DNA from: Solirubrobacter taibaiensis
GTDB lineage: Bacteria; Actinomycetota; Thermoleophilia; Solirubrobacterales; Solirubrobacteraceae
Length of the DNA stretch: 44,431 nt
Direction of reading: 5' to 3'
NCBI GenBank assembly: GCA_027587225.1
Contig: JAPDDQ010000054.1
Span: 1 to 44,431, forward strand
The position numbers were made by a program, and so were the translations under genes. Of the stretch, positions 31,231 through 39,134 are shown piece after piece. Numbering within the stretch: the stretch's first letter is position 1; each line of letters starts with the position of its first letter. The notes beneath the pieces were generated by a model that was not told the origin of the DNA, made no database searches, and was given only the letters and a program-made list of their open reading frames with translations.

Positions 31231-32934
31231 ATGCCGGCGACGAGCGGGACCCAATCCAAGGAACACGTCGCCTCGATGTCCGTCGTCGTCGACGGACAGG
31301 CGCTCGATCCCAAGTACGCGGAACTGCTCTCCGAGGTCAAGGTCATCGACAGCCTCACGCTGCCGGACATGGCGCTCGTGCGGATCACCGACCTCAAGGG
31401 CGAGAACATCGACGCGAACCCGCTCAAGCTGGGCGCGAAGATCGAGATCAAGGCGGGCGACAAGGGCGCCAACACGACCGAGTCGATCTTCAAGGGCCAG
31501 ATCGCGGCCGTGGAGCCCGAGTTCACGCCGCAGGGCGTCGTGATCTCCGCGCGTGCCTACGACGAGGCGCACAAGCTCAACCGCCAGAAGAAGTCGCGCA
31601 CGTTCCAGCAGATGTCGGCCTCCGACATGGCGCGCAAGGTCGTCGGCGAGGCCGGCCTGGCCGCGGGCGAGATCAAGTCCACGAGCGTCGTCCACGAGTT
31701 CTTCCAGCAGAGCAACGAGACCGACTGGGACTTCCTGTGGCGGATCGCGCTGATGCACGACTACGAGGTCGTCGTCACCGACGGAAAGCTCAACTTCCGC
31801 CCGGCGAACGTGGCCAAGGGCAGCGCGGTCACCCTGCGCTGGGGCGACAACCTGCAGACGTTCCGGCCGCGGATGAGCGGCATCCAGCAGGTCGACAAGG
31901 TCGAGGTCCGTGCCTGGGACCCGAAGGCCAAGAAGGTCGTCAACGGCAGCGCGAGCAGCCCGACCACGACGTCGAAGCCGGGCGTGCAGCGCAGCGCCGT
32001 GGCCAGTGACCTGGGCGGAGGGACGACCGTCGTGACCGACCGCGTCGCGACCACCACCGCCGAGGCCAACGAGATCGCCAAGTCGACGCTGCAGCGGATG
32101 GCCGATGCCTACTTCGAGGCTGACGGCGTCGCCATCGGCAACCCGAAGATCAAGGCGGGCTGCAAGGTCAAGGTCGAGGGCGTGGGGACCAAGTTCGGCG
32201 GCGAGTTCACGATCTCCTCGAGCACGCACTCCTACCACGGCCACCGCGGCTACCAGACGCAGTTCCAGATCTCCGGTCGCAGCGCACGCACGCTCACCGA
32301 GCTCGTCCGCCCGCCCGCCAATCGCGACTGGACCGCTTCGATCGTGGTCGGCGTGGTGACCAACAACAACGACCCCGAACAACGTGGTCGGGTGCGCGTG
32401 AAGTACCCGAGCCTGTCCGACAAGGAAGAGTCGGCCTGGGCGCCCGTCGCTACCCCGAGCTCCGGCAACGCGCGCGGCCTGCTGATGCTGCCGCAGCCCG
32501 ACGAGGAGGTCGTGATCGGCTTCGAGCACGGCGACAGCCGCCGCCCGATCGTGCTCGGCTCGACCTTCAACGGCAAGGACAAGCCGGGCCCCGACCTGCT
32601 CCAGAATCGCGACGGATCCTTCGCGGTGCTGTCGAACGAGAAGATCCACCAGCACTCCAAGAAGGACTTCGAGATCAAGTCCGACCAGAAGATGATCGTC
32701 GAGATCACCCAGGACGAGAAGGTCACGGTCAAGGGCAACTCGGAGCACACGACGACCGGCAGCAACAAGCAGAAGGCGCAGACGTTCGTCGTCGAGGCCG
32801 GCAGCTCGATGACCGTCAAGGGTGTCTCCGTGAACGTCGAGGCCTCCGCGGCGCTCACGCTCAAGGGTGCCACCGTCTCCATCCAAGGCTCGGGCCCCGT
32901 GAGTATCAAGGGCACGCCGATCAGCATCGGTTAG
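31231..32934 (+). CDS. Central spike protein (VgrG/gp27-gp5-like, Pvc8)
   Basis: 567 residues. Residues 1-360 resemble the gpD/gp27 hub (SVVVDGQALDPKYAELLSEVKV, ISARAYDEAHKLNRQKKSRTF, FFQQSNETDWDFLWRIAL). Residues 370-450 are the gp5-type OB fold (IVVGVVTNNNDPEQRGRVRVKYP, GLLMLPQPDEEVVIGFEHGD, RRPIVLGSTFNGKDKPG). The C-terminal ~110 residues form the beta-helical needle with short Val/Thr/Lys repeats ending KGTPISIG. There is no lysozyme domain in the needle. No PAAR gene follows, so the needle tip is either unsharpened or capped by an unidentified protein. Confidence 0.95.
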   Translation: MPATSGTQSKEHVASMSVVVDGQALDPKYAELLSEVKVIDSLTLPDMALVRITDLKGENIDANPLKLGAKIEIKAGDKGANTTESIFKGQIAAVEPEFTPQGVVISARAYDEAHKLNRQKKSRTFQQMSASDMARKVVGEAGLAAGEIKSTSVVHEFFQQSNETDWDFLWRIALMHDYEVVVTDGKLNFRPANVAKGSAVTLRWGDNLQTFRPRMSGIQQVDKVEVRAWDPKAKKVVNGSASSPTTTSKPGVQRSAVASDLGGGTTVVTDRVATTTAEANEIAKSTLQRMADAYFEADGVAIGNPKIKAGCKVKVEGVGTKFGGEFTISSSTHSYHGHRGYQTQFQISGRSARTLTELVRPPANRDWTASIVVGVVTNNNDPEQRGRVRVKYPSLSDKEESAWAPVATPSSGNARGLLMLPQPDEEVVIGFEHGDSRRPIVLGSTFNGKDKPGPDLLQNRDGSFAVLSNEKIHQHSKKDFEIKSDQKMIVEITQDEKVTVKGNSEHTTTGSNKQKAQTFVVEAGSSMTVKGVSVNVEASAALTLKGATVSIQGSGPVSIKGTPISIG

Positions 32935-32937
32935 GGT
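32932..32937 (+). promoter_or_regulatory. TANNNT element before the gp25 gene
   Basis: TAGGGT, whose TAG is the spike stop codon, is followed by exactly 7 bases and the GTG at 32945. It may be an internal leaderless promoter. Because the stop codon supplies TAG it may also be chance, and no clear -35 is seen. Confidence 0.3.
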
Positions 32938-32944
32938 CGAGAGC

Positions 32945-33346
32945 GTGACGGAGATCATCGGATCGGGCCTCGCCTTCCCGCTGCAGGTGGACCGGCGCGG
33001 GCAGATCGCCCTGGCCAAGGACGAGCAGGACATCGAGCAGGCGATCCAGCTCATCCTCGGCACGGCGCCGGGCGAACGTCCGATGCGTCCCGAGTTCGGC
33101 TGCGGGGTGCACGACTTCGTCTTCGACTCGATCGACGCGAACACGATCGGCAGCATGGAGCAGGCGATCCGCGACGCGCTCGTGCGCTGGGAGCCGCGGA
33201 TCGAGGTCCAGCGCGTCAACTTCGACAGCAGTGACGCGACCAGCGGCCTGCTGACCATCGACATCGTCTACAAGGTGCGCGCCACCAACACGTCGCGCAA
33301 CCTCGTCTACCCGTTCTACGTCATTCCCGCGGAGGAGATGGAGTGA
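32945..33346 (+). CDS. Baseplate wedge protein gp25-like (Pvc9)
   Basis: 133 residues of the gp25/GPW family: LAFPLQVDRRGQIALAKDEQDIEQAIQLILGTAPGERPMRPEFGCGVHDFVFD with the EFGCG-type turn, then AIRDALVRWEPRIEVQRV. The protein nucleates the sheath on the baseplate. The gene overlaps baseplate J by 4 bases (GTGA). Confidence 0.96.
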   Translation: MTEIIGSGLAFPLQVDRRGQIALAKDEQDIEQAIQLILGTAPGERPMRPEFGCGVHDFVFDSIDANTIGSMEQAIRDALVRWEPRIEVQRVNFDSSDATSGLLTIDIVYKVRATNTSRNLVYPFYVIPAEEME

Positions 33347-35340
33347 GGCTCCCCGAGATCCAGCTCGACGACCGGCGCTTCCAGGATCTCGTCTCCGAGG
33401 CCCGCACGCGGATCGCGCGTTCGTGCCCCGAGTGGACCGAGCACAACGTCTCGGACCCCGGCATCACGCTGATCGAGCTGTTCGCGTGGATGACGGAGAT
33501 GACGATCTACCGGCTCAACCGGGTGCCGGACAAGCTCCATGTCGCCCTGTTGGACCTGTTGGGCATCCGCCTGGACGGTCCCTCAGCCGCCACCACCAGC
33601 CTGCGGTTCCGGCTGGCGGACGCGCCGAGCGAGCCGATCCTCATCCGCGGCGGCGAGACCGAGGTGGGCACGCCGCGCACCGCGCACGACGAGTCGATCA
33701 TCTTCCAGGTCGACGAGGACTTCACGATCCCGTCGATGACGCCCGCGGCCTACGTGCTGCAGCGCGTCGGGCAGTCACCCAAGAACGTCGGCGTGGCCGA
33801 CGGCGAGGCGCGCCCGCAGGGCTCGGACCAGCTCGCGTTCGGCACTCCGCCGCAGGTCGGCGACTCCCTCTACCTCGGGTTCGAGGACGCGCTGGACCGG
33901 CTGATCATCCAGATCGACGTCGACGCCTCCCAGGCCCGCGGCGCGGGCGTGAACCCGGAGGACCCGCCGCTGATCTGGGAGGTCTCCCAGGGCGACAACG
34001 AGTGGGCGCCGGCGACCGTCCTCGAGGACCTCACGGGCGGCTTCAACTACGGCTCGGGCACGGTGGAGCTGGAGCTGCCGCCGCGCTCGGCGATCGCCCC
34101 GATCGCCGGCCAGCGCCTGTACTGGCTGCGCTGCCGGATCACCGAGCTGACGGCGAGCGGGCGCGAAGGCGCCACGTACTCGCACGCGCCGGAGATCTAC
34201 TCGATCACGGCCGTCCCGATGGGCGCGCGCCTGCCGTCCACGCACGCGTCGCTGATCGAGCGCGAGACGCTCGGCTCCTCCGACGGCACGCCCGGCCAGA
34301 TCTTCCCGCTGCGCAACCACCCGGTGCTGAAGGTCAGCCCGGGCGAGACGCTCGAGATCCAGGACCCGGACACGGGCGACTGGGTGCGTTGGGAGCACCG
34401 CAACGACTTCGTCGGCTCCACCGAGCACGACCGCCACTTCACGGTGGACCTCGTGTCCGGCGACGTGGAGCTCGGCCCGGCGATCCGCGAGACGAGCGGG
34501 CGCTGGATCCAGTACGGCACGGTCCCGCCCAAGGGCGCGATCCTGCGCTTCACGCGCTACCGCCACGGCGGCGGGCGCGACGGCAACGTCACCGCGAACT
34601 CGCTGACCGTGCTCAAGAGCACGATCGCGGGCATCGACACGGTCACCAACCCGGACGCGGCGAGCGGCGGCGTGGACGCCGAGATCCTCACGCACGCGCG
34701 TCAGCGCGCGTCGATGGAGATCCGCTCGCGCTACCGCGCCGTCACGGCGGAGGACTTCGAGTTCCTGGCCGGTGAGGCGAGCCCGCGCGTGGCGCGTGCG
34801 GTGTGCATCCCGCCGCGTGACGGCGGCGCGGTGCCGCTGCACCTGGTCCCGCGCATCTACCCGGCCGACCGGCGGCTGCACTTCGAGGAGCTCGTCCCGG
34901 AGCCCGAGCTCTTGACCGAGGTCGGCGAGTACCTCGACGAGCGGCGCCTGATCGGCACGACGGTGGAGCTCAAGCCCTGCCGCTACCGCGGGCTCAGCGT
35001 CGTCGTGAACCTGCAGGCGCGGCCGCTGGCGGACACCCAGCGTGTCGAGCAGGACGTCGCACACGCGCTCTACACGTACCTGAACCCGCTCGTGGGCGGC
35101 AACCCGACCGGCCCTGGCGCGGGCTGGGCGTTCGGACGCGCGCTCAACCAGGGCGAGCTCTACGGTGTGGTCCATGCCGTCGAAGGCGTGGAGTTCGTGC
35201 GCATCCTGCGCCTGTACGAGACCAACCTGGAGACGGGCGAGCAGTCGGCCAAGCCGGCCGGCACCCACATCGTGCTGGAGCCGGACGAGCTGATCGCTTC
35301 CGGCCTGCACATCGTCAAGGCCACGCACCGCGAGGATTAG
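33343..35340 (+). CDS. Baseplate J-like wedge protein (Pvc11)
   Basis: 665 residues. The N-terminus has the family signature LPEIQLDDRRFQDLVSEARTRIARSCPEWTEHNVSDPGITLIELFAWMTE, then TIYRLNRVPDKLHVALLDLLGI. A beta-rich middle includes SQGDNEWAPATVLEDLTGGF. The J-like core lies at about 425-560 (GGVDAEILTHARQRASMEIRSRYRAVTAEDFEFLA, ARAVCIPP) and the C-terminal part ends QGELYGVVHAVEGVEFVRILRL. It builds the wedge that surrounds the spike. The GTG start overlaps the gp25 stop. Confidence 0.96.
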   Translation: MRLPEIQLDDRRFQDLVSEARTRIARSCPEWTEHNVSDPGITLIELFAWMTEMTIYRLNRVPDKLHVALLDLLGIRLDGPSAATTSLRFRLADAPSEPILIRGGETEVGTPRTAHDESIIFQVDEDFTIPSMTPAAYVLQRVGQSPKNVGVADGEARPQGSDQLAFGTPPQVGDSLYLGFEDALDRLIIQIDVDASQARGAGVNPEDPPLIWEVSQGDNEWAPATVLEDLTGGFNYGSGTVELELPPRSAIAPIAGQRLYWLRCRITELTASGREGATYSHAPEIYSITAVPMGARLPSTHASLIERETLGSSDGTPGQIFPLRNHPVLKVSPGETLEIQDPDTGDWVRWEHRNDFVGSTEHDRHFTVDLVSGDVELGPAIRETSGRWIQYGTVPPKGAILRFTRYRHGGGRDGNVTANSLTVLKSTIAGIDTVTNPDAASGGVDAEILTHARQRASMEIRSRYRAVTAEDFEFLAGEASPRVARAVCIPPRDGGAVPLHLVPRIYPADRRLHFEELVPEPELLTEVGEYLDERRLIGTTVELKPCRYRGLSVVVNLQARPLADTQRVEQDVAHALYTYLNPLVGGNPTGPGAGWAFGRALNQGELYGVVHAVEGVEFVRILRLYETNLETGEQSAKPAGTHIVLEPDELIASGLHIVKATHRED

Positions 35341-36048
35341 TTGCCGCCGGACCAGTACAAAGGACCGGACGAGGACGGCGCGGCCAACGGCCACGGGACC
35401 GAGATCGAGCCCGCGTCCACGGACGGCAACGGCAACGGCTACCGCACGTTCTCGGGGTCCGGCTTCGGCACGCTGATGATGCAGCTGTCGCTGGGGCCGA
35501 AGGAGACCCCGCCGGTCGCGTCCACGCGCGCGTACCTGCGCAACGGCCTGCCTTCGCTCTACCAGGACGGCGACTTCGGGATGCGGTTCATCGGCTCGCT
35601 CGAGGAGCTGCTGGATCCAATCGTCGCGATCCTGGACGCACTCCCCTCGCACTTCGATCCGAACTTCGCGCCGCCGGACATCCTGAACCTGCTCGCCGCG
35701 TGGCTCGGCGTGGACCTCGACGAGACGCAGGACATCAAGCACCAGCGCGAGATGGTCCGGCGCGCGGCCGAGCTCGGCCGCCGGCGCGGCACCGTCAGGG
35801 GCCTGGAGCTGGCGCTGAAGCTGCACTTCCCGTACCTCCCGTTGCGCGTCGAGGACAACGGTGGTGTGATCTGGCACGGGAAGCCGGCCAAGGAAGGGAA
35901 TGCGACGTCGGATTTCGTCGTCTATTGCGATAAGCCCGTCGACGCGGACCTGCAGGCCTCGGTGGCCCGCATCATCGAGCAGTACAAGCCGGTGCAAGCG
36001 ACATACCGGCTGCGCGTGAAGGCAGCAAAGAAGAAGGTCGAATCATGA
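35341..36048 (+). CDS. Phage tail protein I-like baseplate component (Pvc12-region)
   Basis: 235 residues. The first ~55 residues are disordered (Gly/Asn/Asp-rich). The folded part has the tail protein I pattern: YLRNGLPSLYQDGDFGMRFIGSLEELLDPIVAILDALPSHFDPNFAPPDILNLLAAWLGVDLDE, then RRAAELGRRRGTVRGLELALKL. It probably joins wedge and peripheral baseplate. The TTG start directly follows the previous stop, with GAGG at 5 bases spacing; the stop overlaps the next ATG by 4 bases. In fibre-bearing systems a fibre gene would be expected near here, but none is seen. Confidence 0.9.
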   Translation: MPPDQYKGPDEDGAANGHGTEIEPASTDGNGNGYRTFSGSGFGTLMMQLSLGPKETPPVASTRAYLRNGLPSLYQDGDFGMRFIGSLEELLDPIVAILDALPSHFDPNFAPPDILNLLAAWLGVDLDETQDIKHQREMVRRAAELGRRRGTVRGLELALKLHFPYLPLRVEDNGGVIWHGKPAKEGNATSDFVVYCDKPVDADLQASVARIIEQYKPVQATYRLRVKAAKKKVES

Positions 36049-39000
36049 GGGCGTGCCAGAGCTGCGGCAAGGAGAACGCGGACGATCAGGACTTCTGCAG
36101 CTGCGGTGAGTACCTGCGCTGGGAGCCGACCGGCTACGCGATGCCGGCGATCACCCCCGATCAGGTCCAGCCGCAGGATCCCGCAGCCGCACCGCCCCCG
36201 CCTCCGTCGGTGACGCCGGCGCCGGCGTTCACTCCCGAGCCTGGAAACGGCCACGGCAATGGCCACTCGGTGCCCGCCGCGCCTCCGCCGCCCCCGGCCG
36301 CGTCGCCGCAGCCCGCGGTCGCACCGCCCGGCCAGCGCCCGACGGCCAAGACGATGGTCCGCAACCTGCCGGCCGTCCCCGCGGACGCGCCCGTGCCCGC
36401 CGTTCCGGCCCGTGGTGGCGGCGCCCCGCCCCCGCGCATGGCCGACCGGCGCGACGAGCTCCCCGAGGAGCCGGCGACGATCGTCCTGCGCGAGAACGAG
36501 CAGGGCGACTTCGCCAAGGGCGGCGAGCTCGAGACGACCGTCGAGCCGGGCGAACGTGGCCGCGTGCTGGCGCTCATCCGCAACCAGAGCGGGATCGTCG
36601 ACAACTACGACCTGCGCGTCGAGGGCATCCCGGACGACTGGTGGTCGATCTTCCCCGGCACGGTCTACCTCGTGCCGTTCGGCGCCGGCGGGACCTACGA
36701 GCAGGAGGTCGAGGTCCACCTGCACCCGCCGCGCACGCCTGAAGCCGAGGCGCGGTTGTGGGAGCTCAAAGTCGTCGCGGACTCCAAGGCGAGCCGGATC
36801 GTCGCGGCCTCCGCCGCGCTGCACCTGCACATCGGCGCGTACGAGGACACGGCCACCGCGCTGCGCCCGCAGCGCCGCCGCGGTCGCCGCAAGGCCACCT
36901 ACGACGTCCACGTGATCAACAAGGCCAACGCGCCGGTGCTGGTCGCGCTCGACGGCGAGGACCCGGACGGCGAGATGCAGTTCGGCTTCAACCGGCCGCC
37001 GCAGGAGATCCCGCCCGGCGGGTCGGTCACGACCCAGATGCAGGTCAAGCCGCCGAAGCAGATCTGGATCGGCCGCGGCAAGGACCGGCAGCTCTCGATC
37101 ACGACGATCACGGGCGAGGAGGCGCAGGCGCGCGCCGCCGCGCAGCCGCTGCCCGCGGCCGTGCTGGAGGCCGAGGGCCCGCCGCCCAAGAAGAAGTGGT
37201 ACCGGCGCAAGCCGAAGGCCCCGCGCGTGCCGGGCATGTACCCGCCGCGCGTCTACAAGCCGCAGCTGTACCCGCCGGACGTGCAGTTCGGACCGGGTGG
37301 CATCAACCTGCGCATGCCGCAGATGCGCGGCCCGCAGGTCGCCGGCCCGCAGATGGGCGGCATGAACGCGCGCCAGATGATGCCCGCGGGCGGGCTGAAG
37401 ATGCCCAAGCGCGGCGGCGGCACCCCGAGCGGTCCGCTGATGCCCTCGCAGGGCGTGTTCAAGCAGCGGCCGTGGATTCCGTGGTGGTCGCTGATCATCC
37501 TGGCGCTGCTGCTCGCACTGCTGTTCTTCCTGTACCGCTCGCTGCCGCAGAACGTCGTCGTGCCCGAGCTGGTGGGCGCGGAGTCCGCGTTCGTGGCCGA
37601 GGAGACGCTGACAAAGTCCGAGCTCAAGCTGGACCCGTCGCAGAAGACGCAGGTCGACGATAAGGCGCCGGCCGGTTCCGTGCTCGATCAGACGCCCAAG
37701 GAGGGCGAAGAGGTCAAGAAGGGCGCGACCGTGACCGTGCTGATCGCGGTCGGCTCGGGCAAGGTCGACGTACCCGACCTCACGGGCCTGACGGCCACCG
37801 AGGCCGACAAGGCGCTGCGCGAGAAGCAGCTCACGCTCGGCCAGGCGTCCCCGACGGACGCAACGCCGGAGGCGAAGATCGCATCTCAGATCCCGGCGAC
37901 CAAGGAGATCGTCCAGGCCGGCGAGCCGATCGACATCTTCTTCGAGGACCCGACCGCGGCCGCCAACCGCGACAAAGACGGCGACGGTAAGGACGACAAG
38001 CCCGGCGAGGCCGATGGCGGTGCGGGCGGCGGTGGCGGCGGCGCCGGTAGCGGCGCGGGCGCCGAGATCACCGTCCCGCCGATCGGCAAGGACGACGTCG
38101 AGAAGTACGCCAAGAAGGCCGCTGACCTCGGCATCGTGCCCAACCCGACGCGGCGCTTCGACGACGCGCCGGTCGGCCGGCTCGTGGCCGTCGTCCCCGA
38201 GCCCGGCACGAAGGTCAAGAAGGGCACGAAGGTCCAGCTGATCGTCTCCGCCGGCCAGCCGCAGGTGATCTTCACCAACGAGAAGGACATCCTGCGCGTC
38301 AACGGCGCCAACGGGCAGAAGCTGGACCCGATCGCCGATGACGACGAGCTGCTGGAGACCAACCCGACCTGGAACGCGGCCGGCACGCACGTGGCCTTCT
38401 CCGCGGACGGCCGGATCATGCTCAAGGACATCACCAAGGACAACGCGGACGCCGTGCCGCTCTCGCCCGCGGGCAGCGACGACTCCAACCTGGCCTGGGC
38501 GCCGATCGCCGACACGAACGTGATCGCCTTCACGCGCGCCACGGCCCAGGACGCGGACCTGTGCTTCGGCAAGATTACGCGCGACGGGATGGACGCGAAC
38601 TGCATCGTCGAGCCGAATGTCTCGCCCAACCGCGTCGTCCACTGGGCGCCGGACGGCAAGTCGATCCTCGCGTTCGCGGGCAAGAACGACCAGAGCGCGG
38701 CCGGCATCATGCGCTGGCGCCTCAAGCAGGGCAAGGACCCGTTCTCGAGCAACCCGTCGGACTGGTCCAAGGGCCGCTTCGTCTCCGACATCGAGCGCCC
38801 GAACAAGATCATGATCGACGCGACCATCTCGCCGGACGGCAAGCAGATCGCGATGATCTCCAACCTGGGCTCCTCGCGGTTCCAGCTGTTCCTGGGTGAC
38901 GTCAAGGACGGCTTCGACATCGAGAAGGCCAAGAAGACCAACGTGCGCGCCTGCAAGGTCGTGTGGCGCAGCGATGGCCGCGAGCTTCTCGTCATCCAGT

Positions 39001-39128
39001 CCGACGCCGCCTGCATCGAGAAGGTGGGCGCGCTGGTGCGCGTCGGCGTCAGCGACCTGCGGGTGGGCGAGCAGCTCAACGCCTCCGGCGACGACCCGGT
39101 GTACCAGCCGCTGACGCTCGAGGGCTGA
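36045..39128 (+). CDS. Membrane protein: zinc ribbon, Ig-like, TM helix, PASTA repeats, propeller-like domain
   Basis: 1027 residues. The N-terminal zinc ribbon has Cys4, Cys7, Cys18 and Cys20. A Pro-rich disordered stretch (30-125) leads to a region of two Ig-like units at about 150-350 (GERGRVLALIRNQSGIVDNYDLRVEGIPDDWW; IFPGTVYLVPFGAGG). One transmembrane helix (about 480-499; WWSLIILALLLALLFFLYRSL) follows. Outside come two to three PASTA-like units (VVVPELVGAESAFVAEETL; VDVPDLTGLTATEADKALREK; a weaker third ending in GTKVKKGTKVQLIVSAG), separated by a Gly/Asp-rich linker. A C-terminal TolB/WD40-like propeller completes it (770-1027; WNAAGTHVAFSADGRIML, SPDGKQIAMISN). Translationally coupled to the baseplate gene. 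A plausible envelope adaptor or sensor for the machine; PASTA domains bind muropeptides in kinases, but no kinase is present. Confidence 0.85.
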   Translation: MRACQSCGKENADDQDFCSCGEYLRWEPTGYAMPAITPDQVQPQDPAAAPPPPPSVTPAPAFTPEPGNGHGNGHSVPAAPPPPPAASPQPAVAPPGQRPTAKTMVRNLPAVPADAPVPAVPARGGGAPPPRMADRRDELPEEPATIVLRENEQGDFAKGGELETTVEPGERGRVLALIRNQSGIVDNYDLRVEGIPDDWWSIFPGTVYLVPFGAGGTYEQEVEVHLHPPRTPEAEARLWELKVVADSKASRIVAASAALHLHIGAYEDTATALRPQRRRGRRKATYDVHVINKANAPVLVALDGEDPDGEMQFGFNRPPQEIPPGGSVTTQMQVKPPKQIWIGRGKDRQLSITTITGEEAQARAAAQPLPAAVLEAEGPPPKKKWYRRKPKAPRVPGMYPPRVYKPQLYPPDVQFGPGGINLRMPQMRGPQVAGPQMGGMNARQMMPAGGLKMPKRGGGTPSGPLMPSQGVFKQRPWIPWWSLIILALLLALLFFLYRSLPQNVVVPELVGAESAFVAEETLTKSELKLDPSQKTQVDDKAPAGSVLDQTPKEGEEVKKGATVTVLIAVGSGKVDVPDLTGLTATEADKALREKQLTLGQASPTDATPEAKIASQIPATKEIVQAGEPIDIFFEDPTAAANRDKDGDGKDDKPGEADGGAGGGGGGAGSGAGAEITVPPIGKDDVEKYAKKAADLGIVPNPTRRFDDAPVGRLVAVVPEPGTKVKKGTKVQLIVSAGQPQVIFTNEKDILRVNGANGQKLDPIADDDELLETNPTWNAAGTHVAFSADGRIMLKDITKDNADAVPLSPAGSDDSNLAWAPIADTNVIAFTRATAQDADLCFGKITRDGMDANCIVEPNVSPNRVVHWAPDGKSILAFAGKNDQSAAGIMRWRLKQGKDPFSSNPSDWSKGRFVSDIERPNKIMIDATISPDGKQIAMISNLGSSRFQLFLGDVKDGFDIEKAKKTNVRACKVVWRSDGRELLVIQSDAACIEKVGALVRVGVSDLRVGEQLNASGDDPVYQPLTLEG

Positions 39129-39134
39129 TCAACG

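Noticed and set aside
22325..36048. Prophage
   Set aside because: Only tail-type genes are present. No terminase, portal, capsid, replication or integrase gene is seen, and the Pvc15/Pvc16, DUF4157 and LysM genes identify an eCIS.
15251..36048. Type VI secretion system
   Set aside because: No TssJ/L/M membrane complex and no ClpV; the ATPase is Pvc15-type, and the tube/sheath pair is eCIS-like.
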